This document shows positions 33,277 to 41,927 of a DNA stretch of 48,454 bases, piece by piece. This stretch comes from Planctomycetaceae bacterium (lineage in GTDB: Bacteria > Planctomycetota > Planctomycetia > Pirellulales > Pirellulaceae): contig PBOG01000139.1 of the NCBI GenBank assembly GCA_002724245.1, positions 1 through 48,454 of the forward strand, in the 5' to 3' direction. The notes under the pieces were generated by a model. The model was not told where the DNA came from. It saw nothing but the letters and a program-made list of their open reading frames with translations, and ran no database searches. A program made the translations under genes and the position numbers. The number at the start of each line of letters is the position of its first letter. Position 1 is the first letter of the stretch.

Positions 33277-34523
33277 ACTTACCCGCTGACGATGCAAATC
33301 TACCAGGTTCGCTGGCAGCTTTTCTTACCACTGGGCGATTCAATCGGGTGCTCGGCTGGGTGATGCTTATCGCAGGGTTTGGAGCCATGGTCTTCGTCGA
33401 GCCCTGGATCTTTTCGGTGCGCGACCCGCAAGTGTTGCTCGGCAGTGCGCAGATGCAACTCCGCCATGCGCAAGGCGTGTTGCTGGCAATGGCGTTGCTG
33501 CAACTGGTGGTTGGCTACGTCCTAACGACGAAAGCGTTTCCGCTTGGGTTTCGTTTGCAGGCGTCGCTCTGTATAGGTCTCGGAGCGATGGCTTACTCGG
33601 GGGGATATGTATTGCTGTTTTGGTTTTCACTTGGCGGATTGTTGGTGTTGGCTGGGTCTTTGCTTAATCTCGGGACGTTTCTCTGGGCGCTCCGAGTAGA
33701 AATTGGTGGTGTCGCGGCGATTCAACTTCGATTGAGCCTCTTTGTTTTATGCCTGGGGATGTTCCTTGACTTTGTCAGCGGAGTGATGAGCCTTTACCCG
33801 GATATCGTCCAGCTCGAGTGGTTTGGGACTCAAGATGAGGTGCGTTGGCGGATGCTCCGATTGGCTCGTGTTGCAGGGATTGCACTTCCGGTATTGACTT
33901 TACTCTTCTTTGATTTGGTAGACCGTACCGGAGCGCAGGGTCGGCTCGTGAAGTGGGGGCATCGCGGATTTCTTGTAGGTTCACTGACGATGACGTTAAC
34001 CCTAGCGTTGGCAAGTTTTGCGTTTCTGGAGATCAAATATCTGTTAACGATTCCCTCCACGGCAGTCTGTTTTGGTGCGGTGTCCGCATGCGTGCTCGCA
34101 TGGCGGCATGCCGGCCGATTGGAAGTGCTGGGCTGGTGGATTATCACAGGTTCTTTATTCGGCGGGATGCTGATCGGAATGTACGCATTTGACGGACCTT
34201 TTCCCGCACCTTCGGGTGTGGAGAATTATCAGGCGATGAGCCGTCGCCTGATGCGGGTGGGACATGCGTCGGCCATTGTGTTTGGGATGCTGGTCTTATT
34301 TCTCGCACAGCGGACCCTGGGCGTTCATTGGGGTGGTGTTGCCAATCGTTTGGGAGTGGTGTGTTATCTGGTCGGTGCGGCGCTGTCACTATCGACGATG
34401 ACCGTTGCCACTTTGCTGGAGTTGCCGGCGTGGACCTTAGGGGTAGGTCCAGCCGCGATGTTCACCGGTTTATTGTTGACCGCAGTCAAGTCGCCAGGCA
34501 TCGTGCCCTCCGTAGCGACTTAG
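33273..34523 (+). CDS. polytopic membrane protein, coupled to the radical SAM gene
   Basis: 416 residues with about 11-12 hydrophobic helices. The ATG at 33273 overlaps the previous stop (ATGA), implying translational coupling. Two internal stretches resemble each other: RWRMLRLARVAGIALPVLTLL (from 191) and SRRLMRVGHASAIVFGMLVLF (from 323), each starting a helix, suggesting an ancient duplication. In-membrane or near-membrane histidines (H65 in RHAQG, H331 in RVGHAS) could bind haem or metal, but this is unproven. AFDGPFPAP precedes the second copy. I recall similar uncharacterised planctomycete proteins but no named family. A transporter or haem-binding membrane role for whatever the radical SAM protein makes is inference. 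Confidence 0.72.
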   Translation: MNLPADDANLPGSLAAFLTTGRFNRVLGWVMLIAGFGAMVFVEPWIFSVRDPQVLLGSAQMQLRHAQGVLLAMALLQLVVGYVLTTKAFPLGFRLQASLCIGLGAMAYSGGYVLLFWFSLGGLLVLAGSLLNLGTFLWALRVEIGGVAAIQLRLSLFVLCLGMFLDFVSGVMSLYPDIVQLEWFGTQDEVRWRMLRLARVAGIALPVLTLLFFDLVDRTGAQGRLVKWGHRGFLVGSLTMTLTLALASFAFLEIKYLLTIPSTAVCFGAVSACVLAWRHAGRLEVLGWWIITGSLFGGMLIGMYAFDGPFPAPSGVENYQAMSRRLMRVGHASAIVFGMLVLFLAQRTLGVHWGGVANRLGVVCYLVGAALSLSTMTVATLLELPAWTLGVGPAAMFTGLLLTAVKSPGIVPSVAT

Positions 34524-34630
34524 CGCCTTGGTCTTCAACGAGCGTCCGCGTTTCGTGGCGACAAGGTTCAAGGCGACTGGCAACGATGTGGTTGCACCTT
34601 GCTTTAATGACTTCGCTCAGCGTCAGCCAC

Positions 34631-36052
34631 TTAACCCAGCAACACCTGAATCGGGGAGCCGTCCGTAATGTGACGAGGCCGCCCACCGATGTCGTGGAGC
34701 ACTGTCTGGTGTGGGATCCCGAGCGCCTCATAGAGTGTGGCGGAAATATCGTCGGGCGAGGCCGGCTTGTCGGTGACTTCGGACGCGTGTTTGTCGGTTC
34801 CGCCAACGACCGAGCCTTTGACAATCCCGCCGCCGGCCCATAATACGCAATAAGCGCGGCCCCAGTGATCACGTCCGCCATCTTTGGAGGAGTTAATTTT
34901 CGGGGTTCGTCCCATCTCACCCATGGCCAGGACCAGTGTTTCTTCCAGCAGGCCCCGTTGTTCGAGGTCCCAGATGAGCGCTGATAATGCCTGGTCCAGT
35001 TCTGGAAGCAGGTTGTCGTTGTACAGCCGGAAGTGATCGAAATGGGTGTCCCAGATCTGAAAGGGCGACAGTCTTGTGTTCTTGGGATTGGAAACGGCAT
35101 TGGCGGTAACGAACCGCACGCCCGCTTCGACCAGACGTCGCGCGAGCAACAGGACTTGGCCCATCTCAAACCGACCGTAGCGTTCGTGCAAAGCGACCGG
35201 TTCCTGGTCCAAATCAAAGGCCGCACGGCATTCGGCGGACAGCATTAGATCAAGCGCTTTTTGTTGATGCGTGTCGAGTGTGTGCATCGACGCGTATTCC
35301 TGGGCATCGGCAAAACTCTCGTTCAGTCTGCCCAGCAGGCCTGTGCGCGATGTCAAACGCTGGTGCGAAACATCACTCGGAAGACGAAGTGCCTGGGGGC
35401 CAGGCAGACGCCCGTTCCAGGCTGGGGCGCGTGCCATCATCTGGTTACGCGTCACGGGAAATGGATCGTAGCTGCGTCCGAGCCAACCGCCTCCCGCGCT
35501 CGGCGTGGGAAAGCCCATGTCGAACAGCAGACGGGGTGTCAGGACAAAACTGGGGAGTTGGGGCGGGGCCGGTTTGAGACGGGTGACCACCGAGCCGTAG
35601 GTTGGGTGGTCCAGGGCCGTCGGCGCGATGTTTGCGTCTGTGCCAGGTGAATGCCCACTGAGGACGTAAGCGGCACTACTGTTGTGGGCGTTGAGATGGT
35701 GCGTGGCTGACCGCAGGATGGAGAATTGGTCGACCATCTGTGCCAGCTTGGGCAACTTTTCACAAATTTGGGTCCCTGGCACATTTGTGGCGATGGGCTG
35801 GTAGGGCCCACGGATTCCAACGGGTGCCGCCGGCTTCATGTCGAATGTATCGAGTTGTGAGGGCCCGCCATTGAGAAACACAAAGATACATTTCTTGGCG
35901 CCCGAAATCGTACCGGCTTCAATCCTTGACTGGAGACGAAACAAATCGGCCAGCGTCATTCCGCCGACGGCGAGTGCGCCGGCTCGTAGTAATGTCCGCC
36001 GCGAGAGGTTGCCTCGCCACCAAATCGGGTTGCCCTGCAGCTCAAGCACGTT
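34631..36052 (-). CDS. DUF1501 protein, Tat-exported
   Basis: 473 residues if started at the GTG at 36052, which has GGGAG four bases upstream; the GTG at 36046 (10-base spacing) is as good, while the ATG at 36091 has no ribosome site. The leader GNLSRRTLLRAGALAVGGM is twin-arginine. DUF1501 segments: FVFLNGGPSQLDTFDMKP, SILRSATHHLNAHNSSAAYVLSG, GGGWLGRSYDPF, AMGEMGRTPKIN (Met replaces the usual Phe), GRDHWGRAYCVLWAGGG and the final EALGIPHQTVLHDIGGRPRHITDG. No haem-protein partner is adjacent. Function unknown. Confidence 0.9.
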   Translation of the reverse strand, partial: NVLELQGNPIWWRGNLSRRTLLRAGALAVGGMTLADLFRLQSRIEAGTISGAKKCIFVFLNGGPSQLDTFDMKPAAPVGIRGPYQPIATNVPGTQICEKLPKLAQMVDQFSILRSATHHLNAHNSSAAYVLSGHSPGTDANIAPTALDHPTYGSVVTRLKPAPPQLPSFVLTPRLLFDMGFPTPSAGGGWLGRSYDPFPVTRNQMMARAPAWNGRLPGPQALRLPSDVSHQRLTSRTGLLGRLNESFADAQEYASMHTLDTHQQKALDLMLSAECRAAFDLDQEPVALHERYGRFEMGQVLLLARRLVEAGVRFVTANAVSNPKNTRLSPFQIWDTHFDHFRLYNDNLLPELDQALSALIWDLEQRGLLEETLVLAMGEMGRTPKINSSKDGGRDHWGRAYCVLWAGGGIVKGSVVGGTDKHASEVTDKPASPDDISATLYEALGIPHQTVLHDIGGRPRHITDGSPIQVLLG

Positions 36053-36135
36053 CACGGTTCTCCCAATTGGTGGCGATTTCGTTGGGCGCATGTGCGCAGC
36101 CGAGGCAGCGCCGGGACATCGAAATAGCGGCTTCC

Positions 36136-36162
36136 ATTGTAACGGGAAGTGATTGGAATCAA
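36136..36162 (-). promoter_or_regulatory. candidate promoter of the DUF1501 gene
   Basis: Read on the minus strand, TTGATT (36162-36157) and TACAAT (36141-36136) resemble -35 and -10 boxes, with a short 15-base spacing. The start would be about 75 bases upstream of the GTG at 36052. Confidence 0.3.
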
Positions 36163-36284
36163 CAGTTTTCCAGAGGACGGGTGCGAGTCAGGTGTGTGGG
36201 GGCACAGCCGGTTCTGAGGTGACCTTGGCAGACAGTTTTGCGCGTTCGGTTTCTACGTTAATGGAGTGGCGCGGCGCCGGTTGC

Positions 36285-37496
36285 TCAAGAATTCCGCAGG
36301 GGACGAAAAAAAGTTCGCAGATCTTCTGCCATTTCAGCAGCTCGTTCATGGATTGCGAAATGTCCGCCGGCGGGGTAGTCCGTGTAATGCACGACGTTGT
36401 AGTACCGTTCGGCGCGTTTGCGGACGATCGGTGCCAACTCGTGGGGATAGGCGGCGACACCAGTGGGAACTTCGATCCGTGCTCCTGCAGGTAGTTCCCA
36501 GGGATGATAGTAGGATTCACTATAGAGCCGGATCGCCGACCAGAAAGAGTTGGTGACCCAGTACAGCATGACGTTGGTGATCAACATGTCTCGTGAGAAC
36601 AGCTTCTCAAAATCGTCTCCCCAGCCAGACCAGGCACGCCATTTTTCGATGATCCAGGCTGCCAGCCCGGCCGGTGAATCGGTCATGCCGACTGCCAAAG
36701 TCTGGGGTCGTGTCATCTGCTGGTGGCAGTAGGCTCCCTCGTCAATCCAGTAGCGTTCGACGTTTTTCCAATAACGCAACATGTCGGGATCTCGTGGTTT
36801 CACCGGAGCCCACTTCATCCCGAGGCCGCGGAGGATGTCCGGGTCTTTATCTGCGGGTTCACGTTCATCTCCCAACCGGGGAAACAGGCAGTTGAGATGG
36901 ATGCCAGTCAAGTTTTCGGGGTGATGGTATCCGAACGGGGCTGTGATGAAGCCGCCCCAGTCACCTCCTTCGATTCCATAACGCGGGTAGCCAAGTCCTG
37001 ACGTCATCAGCTGATCGTACTTGGCAGGATGATGCTGGAAGCCAAACCCTGTTTCCGGTGAGGCGTCTGAGAATCCGTAGCCAATGATGGATGGGATGAC
37101 GACACTGAAGGCGTCTTCGGGCCGGCCACCGTAGGCAGCGGGATCTGTCAGCATCGGCAAGATTCGTAACAGCAGGATGAACGACCAGGGGTAGCCGTGC
37201 ATCATGAACAGTGGCATTGGATTGGGGCCTTGGCCTTTGTGGTGGATGAAATGGACACGCAGCCCATCGATGTTCGCTCGAAAGTGCTGGTACTGGTTGA
37301 GCGCCTGTTCTTGCGCACGCCAATCGTATTCGTCGAGCCAGTAGGCAACGAGGTCTTTCATGTACTTGAGATCAACTCCGCGATTCCAGCCACCCTCGGG
37401 AACTTCCTCTGGCCAACGGGTGCGTTCCAGTCTTTGACGAAGGTCGTCCAGCACCGTCTGTGGAATATCAATCGTCATTGGTTCGATGTGTGACAT
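36285..37496 (-). CDS. epoxide hydrolase (EHN + alpha/beta-hydrolase)
   Basis: 403 residues from the ATG at 37496 with GAGGAG seven bases upstream. Residues 1-105 are the N-terminal epoxide-hydrolase domain (EPMTIDIPQTVLDDLRQRLERTRWPE, GVDLKYMKDLVAYWLDEYDWR). The alpha/beta-hydrolase part has oxyanion motif H100-G-Y-P, nucleophile D179 in GIEGGDWGG, and catalytic His379 in PAGGHFAIHE. With all three elements present, hydrolysis of an epoxide to a diol is likely; the Asp nucleophile separates it from esterases. There is no signal peptide, so it is cytoplasmic. It lies downstream of the HAD-IIA gene on the same strand (182-bp gap), probably without functional link. Confidence 0.92.
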   Translation of the reverse strand: MSHIEPMTIDIPQTVLDDLRQRLERTRWPEEVPEGGWNRGVDLKYMKDLVAYWLDEYDWRAQEQALNQYQHFRANIDGLRVHFIHHKGQGPNPMPLFMMHGYPWSFILLLRILPMLTDPAAYGGRPEDAFSVVIPSIIGYGFSDASPETGFGFQHHPAKYDQLMTSGLGYPRYGIEGGDWGGFITAPFGYHHPENLTGIHLNCLFPRLGDEREPADKDPDILRGLGMKWAPVKPRDPDMLRYWKNVERYWIDEGAYCHQQMTRPQTLAVGMTDSPAGLAAWIIEKWRAWSGWGDDFEKLFSRDMLITNVMLYWVTNSFWSAIRLYSESYYHPWELPAGARIEVPTGVAAYPHELAPIVRKRAERYYNVVHYTDYPAGGHFAIHERAAEMAEDLRTFFRPLRNS

Positions 37497-37677
37497 CAGC
37501 TGCTCCTCGCTATCTGGAGTGTCAAAGTACACAGGTGGGGAGCGTAACGGGACGCGGGTTCCCGGATCCGTGTAACAACCGGCAGCGGTTTTCATTGAGG
37601 CGCGTCTTGTTTCCCACGATGGCAACAGGAAACGCGTGTAAGTTCAGGTTGGTGTCAAATGGCAAGCCGCGGGCATC

Positions 37678-38457
37678 TCAGCGCAGCAAGCCGTCGATGG
37701 AATCGAGAATCAGGTCAGGCTGCTGTGGAGCGTTTGCAAGGTCAGCGCGCTGGGCTTCACCGGAGAGGACCAGAATCCCGGTCGCACCAGCTCGATTGGC
37801 CATTTCGATGTCTGTGTAGAGTCGGTCTCCGACGACCGCGGATTGGTGCGCAGCGAGGCCTAGCGTGGCCAGTTTGCTGCGGAGTACGGAGGGGTTAGGC
37901 TTCCCACAGATGTGTTCAGGTTGGACTCCAGTGGCAGCTTCCAGAAGTGCCAGAAAAGAACCCACATCGGGCAGTCCCCCCTGCGGCGTGGGACAGACGG
38001 TGTCGGGGTGGCTGGCGACCAGGGGAATTCCCTGTTGAAGAAAGCAGGCCGCCTCCGCCAGTTTCTGGTAAGTGATTTCGGTGTCATAACCGAGCACGAC
38101 GTACTCGGGGTTTGGTGAATCCGTGATGAATCCGCCGGCGGTCAACATCGACCGCATGGCTGCAGTACCTACCAGAAAAACTTCGCGAATTCCTTTCTCA
38201 GACAACCATGCCAGCAGGTCATGTGTGGAAAGCAGCACTTCGTCAAACGCTGCCGGAATACCCAGGCCGTTCAACTTGTCCAGGTATTGGTCCACCGAGC
38301 GTGAGGAGTTGTTGGTGAGAAAAAATGTGCGGATTTCTCGCGTGCGGCAGCGTTCCAGGAAGGCGATCGCACCGGGAATGAGTTGGTCACCGAGATAGAG
38401 GGTACCGTCGAGATCGCAAAAGACGGCTTTGATTCCGGGGAGAGATGTGGCATCCAC
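37678..38457 (-). CDS. HAD-IIA family phosphatase (NagD-like)
   Basis: 259 residues from a GTG with GAGG about 11 bases upstream. The four HAD motifs are complete: I FCDLDGTLYLG (D15, D17), II FFLTNNSSRS, III Lys in ICGKPNPSV and IV VVGDRLYTDIEMANRAG. The cap sits between motifs II and III as in class IIA enzymes such as NagD and phosphoglycolate or 4-nitrophenyl phosphatases. Cytoplasmic. The substrate cannot be named; a housekeeping dephosphorylation of a small metabolite is likely. Confidence 0.92.
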   Translation of the reverse strand: MDATSLPGIKAVFCDLDGTLYLGDQLIPGAIAFLERCRTREIRTFFLTNNSSRSVDQYLDKLNGLGIPAAFDEVLLSTHDLLAWLSEKGIREVFLVGTAAMRSMLTAGGFITDSPNPEYVVLGYDTEITYQKLAEAACFLQQGIPLVASHPDTVCPTPQGGLPDVGSFLALLEAATGVQPEHICGKPNPSVLRSKLATLGLAAHQSAVVGDRLYTDIEMANRAGATGILVLSGEAQRADLANAPQQPDLILDSIDGLLR

Positions 38458-38833
38458 CAGAGGGTCACCTCAGAAGACGTCGATTTATCGCTGGCAGCGC
38501 GGCCTGCCGTGTTCCGGTGCTTAGGCGCAAGACGATTTGTGCCGGCATCGGTCGCGTGGTGGTGGGATTCTAGTCGGCGGCCGGAGGACCCGCAACGGTT
38601 CGTTGCCGAGTCTCTCCGTGAGTTGGTTTTGTCGGCTGCCTGGGCCGTCGGGTAGTTGGCAGATAAGTGAGCTGAGCTGCTTGGTTTTACGTTTCCGCTG
38701 GGCGACAATTTCCTGCGGGGCATTACGCACTATCACATCGTTGCTGGGATTGGATTGTGTTGAGAGGCGACGGTTTGCCTGGCAGCGGGTGGGATGCCAT
38801 TCTCTCGGGAAAGAAAACAGAGGAGCGCAGGAA
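38458..38833. other. 376-bp divergent intergenic region
   Basis: Separates the HAD phosphatase (-) from the Tat-exported barrel protein (+). The plus-strand frame is open from 38537 but encodes no plausible N-terminus before 38834. Apart from the AGGAG ribosome site at 38821 nothing is recognised. Confidence 0.4.
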
Positions 38834-40465
38834 ATGGTGGAGCAAGATCGCACACGCCGGCGAACGTTTCTGGGCACCGCAGCGGCAGGCGCGGGACTGG
38901 CCGCGGCCAGCCTGGCCCAGCCGCGCGAACAGACCATTGCACCTGCCGGCGTTGTCACGGTTGCCGGGTTAACCGCTGCACACCAGCAGGCGGTGGATCG
39001 CCGGCGCCGGATCGTGGTCAATTATGACGCGTTGGCACATCTCTTCGATTACAAATCGGCGGCTGGTGTCGATGGTACGGAGCACGTCAAGAAACACTTG
39101 CTGCGCCTGCTCGACCGTCGCGGCAGTCAAATCGACAGCGTGGGCTGGTGTTGGAGTGAAGGAAACGAAGCCCCGTACCCCAGCAAGGTTTTGCCGACGC
39201 TTCTGGATCATCCTGTGTTTCGTCGCCTGCCCGAGGGAATCGATCTGGTTCGCATCTGTTGTGATGAGACCCGCAAACGCGGCATCGAGTCTTTTTTCTC
39301 GCTGCGAATCAACGGGGGTGACCATGATCGTGGTGCCGCCCCGAAGCTGCCGCAGAAATGGGGCCACAAGGAACGCTTGATTAACTGGAACCCGGATCCC
39401 GACGGTCCGCCCGAGTACATTTCGCCGTACCACAAGTCGGCGTTCTGGAATTTTGCTGCCGAGGGAACGCGGGATCTCAAGATCCGCGCGTTGCGCGAAG
39501 TGGCAGAAAATTATGACTTTGATGGAATCGAAGTGGACTATGCACGCAACAGTCCCGTGTTGCCACCCGGCCAGCAGTGGGAGCAGCGGGAGGCCTTGAC
39601 CGAATTCATGCGCACTTTACGTCGCACGTTGCAGCAGGTTGCCAGGCAGCGTGGCAGGCCATTGTTGATCGGCGCACGGGTTCCCGAGACAGTCGTTGGT
39701 TGCCATTTTGATGGGATCGATATCGAGCTCTGGATGCGTGAACGTCTGGTTGACGTCCTGACCTTGGGCTGCCGTACGATGGAGGTCGACCTGGCCGATT
39801 TTCGCCGGCTGGCCGATGAGACCGGCATCAAGCTCTACCCCTGCACAGATTTTGTCCACAAGCCAGACGGTTACGATCCGGGTATGGTAACGGTGGGCAG
39901 GGGCATCTATGCGAATTGGTGGCAGCAAGGGGCGGACGCGGTCAGCACGTTCAATTACACGTATGGCGGCCAGGATTGGCGGTTGTACGAGGAGATTGGA
40001 AGTCCTGAGACTTTACGTGATAAGGACAAAGTATTTGCCATCCAGCGCCGCGGGGGCGGCCATTCGCCAGTACTGACACCGTATCCGAACAACTGGGATA
40101 CACCGCGTCTAGCCTACGCGAACACGAATCTGCTGGGCCAACTGCCGGTCACGCTGGATCCCGCTGGGCGCGCCGACAATCTGCTCTTTTTGAGTGTGGC
40201 CGATGAGCTTGCGTCTGGCGCTGCAGGTTTGTCGACACTCAAACTGCGTGTCGGCTTATCTCGGTCTGTTCCCATCGAAGTCCGACTCAATGCAGGTTTG
40301 CTGCCTGCAGGCAAGCGTGACCAGAACTGGGTGGAATTTTCGCCGTCACCAGGTTTATTCGCGGTTGGAAAAAATCTGGTTAGCGTGCGACACGCGCGGC
40401 CGGCTGAAGCTGACGCAGAGCCGGTGCGGATTGAGAAAGTGGAGTTGCACGTGGCCTATCGGTGA
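38834..40465 (+). CDS. Tat-exported TIM-barrel protein, glycoside-hydrolase-like
   Basis: 543 residues from the ATG at 38834, with AGGAG eight bases upstream. The leader RTRRRTFLGTAAAGAGLAAASLAQ is twin-arginine. The body reads as a beta/alpha barrel: RIVVNYDALAHLF, CDETRKRGIESFFSLRINGGDHD, LREVAENYDFDGIEVDYARNS, LLIGARVPETVVGCHFDGIDI and ADAVSTFNYTYGG. The FDGIEVDY strand with its acidic residues is like those in GHL/DUF4015-type putative glycosidases. The last 110 residues are an all-beta accessory domain. Catalytic residues are not certain and no exact family is claimed. It is convergent with the DUF1501 gene at 40522. Confidence 0.75.
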   Translation: MVEQDRTRRRTFLGTAAAGAGLAAASLAQPREQTIAPAGVVTVAGLTAAHQQAVDRRRRIVVNYDALAHLFDYKSAAGVDGTEHVKKHLLRLLDRRGSQIDSVGWCWSEGNEAPYPSKVLPTLLDHPVFRRLPEGIDLVRICCDETRKRGIESFFSLRINGGDHDRGAAPKLPQKWGHKERLINWNPDPDGPPEYISPYHKSAFWNFAAEGTRDLKIRALREVAENYDFDGIEVDYARNSPVLPPGQQWEQREALTEFMRTLRRTLQQVARQRGRPLLIGARVPETVVGCHFDGIDIELWMRERLVDVLTLGCRTMEVDLADFRRLADETGIKLYPCTDFVHKPDGYDPGMVTVGRGIYANWWQQGADAVSTFNYTYGGQDWRLYEEIGSPETLRDKDKVFAIQRRGGGHSPVLTPYPNNWDTPRLAYANTNLLGQLPVTLDPAGRADNLLFLSVADELASGAAGLSTLKLRVGLSRSVPIEVRLNAGLLPAGKRDQNWVEFSPSPGLFAVGKNLVSVRHARPAEADAEPVRIEKVELHVAYR

Positions 40466-40521
40466 GACGTGTTGCGTCGTTGGAATAGGACGCTGGACAG
40501 CAGCGGGGGCCCGTCCGTTGA

Positions 40522-41919
40522 TCAGGCGATCAGATCGTCGATGACCGTGCCGTGGACATCGGTCAGCCGGAAGTCGCGTCCGGCGTGGCGGTAGGTAAGC
40601 TGTTCGTGGTCGAACCCCATCAAGTGCATCATAGTGGCATGCAGGTCGTGTACGTGGACACGGTTTTCGACTGCCTGGTAGCCGAACTCGTCGGTGCTTC
40701 CATAGGCGGTGCCACCCCGTACCCCACCACCGGCCATCCAGACGCTGAACCCGTGGTGATTGTGATCGCGGCCGGTCGGTGGTGCGGTTGAGCCGATCGG
40801 AATTTCCACAGCGGGTGTACGTCCAAACTCGCCGCCACAGACGATGAGCGTTTCGTCCAACAGGCCACGTTGATTGAGGTCCTGGATCAAGGCGGCGATG
40901 GGGCCATCCGCCTCGAGGCCCAATTTGGTGTGTCCACCTGCAATGTCGGTATGGGAGTCCCAGGGTTGGACATCGCCATGGTAACACTGTACGACTCGCA
41001 CGCCCCGTTCCACGAGTCGACGGGCAATCAACAGCTGGCGACCGTGTACCTTGTCCGCCCCGTAAAGGTCCTGGGTTGCCTGGGTCTCACGAGAAATATC
41101 AAGCGCGTCGGTGGCCTCCATCTGCATGCGGAAGGCGAGTTCGAAGGACTGGATACGGGCCTCCAGGTTTGGGTCTTCAGACCGTTGCTGCTGATGTTTG
41201 CGATTCAGTGTGGCCAGCAGGTCCAGTTGTCGACGTTGCTCTGGATGGGTCAGGGTAGCATTGCGGATGTTGGAAATTAACTCGTTGACCTTGGTCTTCC
41301 GTGTATCCAGATAGGTTCCCTGGTAGATGCCTGGAAGAAACGCGGAACGCCAGTTGGAAGAGTCGGCCACGGGCAGGCCTGGACAGAGTGTGACGAATCC
41401 CGGCAGATTCTGGTTTTCTGTTCCCAATCCGTACAGTAGCCAGGAGCCATAACTCGGACGCGAGAGTCTTTCATCGCCCGTATTCATCAGCCGCATACTC
41501 TGTTCGTGATTCGGTGTGTTGGCGTACATGGACCGCACAACGCAGATTTTGTCTGCATGTTGCGCGGCGGTTTTCTGGAAAACCGTACTGCACCAGAGCC
41601 CGCTTTCTCCATGCTGGTGAAACTTGAACGGTGAAGCGAGTGCCACGCCGGTTTCCCGCTCCGTTGTCAGATTTCCAGCGGGCAGACGGTGCCCTGCCCG
41701 GCGTGTCAGTTCCGGTTTGGGATCCCAGGTATCGACTTGCGAAGGTCCGCCATTGAGATAGATGTGGATGATCTGTTTGGCCCGCGGTCGGAAATGTGGC
41801 GTGCGCGTGGCCAGCGGATTGGTGGCTGCATTCAGCAGCCCGGGAAGTGCTACCATTCCCAGGCCCGTCCCCATCTGGCGAAGTGCTTCGCGTCTCGTTG
41901 TCCGTTGTCGTGTATGCAT
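40522..41919 (-). CDS. DUF1501 protein paired with a DUF1549/DUF1553 cytochrome
   Basis: 465 residues; its start follows the stop of the upstream cytochrome gene by 8 bases, so translation is probably coupled and no strong ribosome site is needed. The leader TTRREALRQMGTGLGMVALPG is twin-arginine-like. Segments: IYLNGGPSQVDTWDPKPEL, VVRSMYANTPNHEQSMRLMNTG, GGEFGRTPAVE and GRDHNHHGFSVWMAGGGVRGG, the last being the variant seen in the DUF1553-paired subgroup, unlike the GRDHWG of the other three copies in this window. C-terminus: DLHATMMHLMGFDHEQLTYRHAGRDFRLTDV. Function unknown. Confidence 0.92.
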   Translation of the reverse strand: MHTRQRTTRREALRQMGTGLGMVALPGLLNAATNPLATRTPHFRPRAKQIIHIYLNGGPSQVDTWDPKPELTRRAGHRLPAGNLTTERETGVALASPFKFHQHGESGLWCSTVFQKTAAQHADKICVVRSMYANTPNHEQSMRLMNTGDERLSRPSYGSWLLYGLGTENQNLPGFVTLCPGLPVADSSNWRSAFLPGIYQGTYLDTRKTKVNELISNIRNATLTHPEQRRQLDLLATLNRKHQQQRSEDPNLEARIQSFELAFRMQMEATDALDISRETQATQDLYGADKVHGRQLLIARRLVERGVRVVQCYHGDVQPWDSHTDIAGGHTKLGLEADGPIAALIQDLNQRGLLDETLIVCGGEFGRTPAVEIPIGSTAPPTGRDHNHHGFSVWMAGGGVRGGTAYGSTDEFGYQAVENRVHVHDLHATMMHLMGFDHEQLTYRHAGRDFRLTDVHGTVIDDLIA

Positions 41920-41927
41920 GGCAGGTG

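Noticed and set aside
30638-34523. Reading the radical SAM locus as a hopanoid methylation cluster
   Set aside because: The radical SAM protein belongs to a broad B12-binding class, but no squalene-hopene cyclase or other hopanoid gene is present, so a specific name would be unsupported.
34486-35226. A 246-codon minus-strand frame overlapping the DUF1501 gene at 34631
   Set aside because: Out of frame with the clear DUF1501 gene on the same strand; many Arg, Ser and Trp residues typical of a shadow frame.
40355-40987. A 210-codon minus-strand frame over the end of the DUF1501 gene
   Set aside because: Arg/His/Trp-rich shadow frame with no domain.
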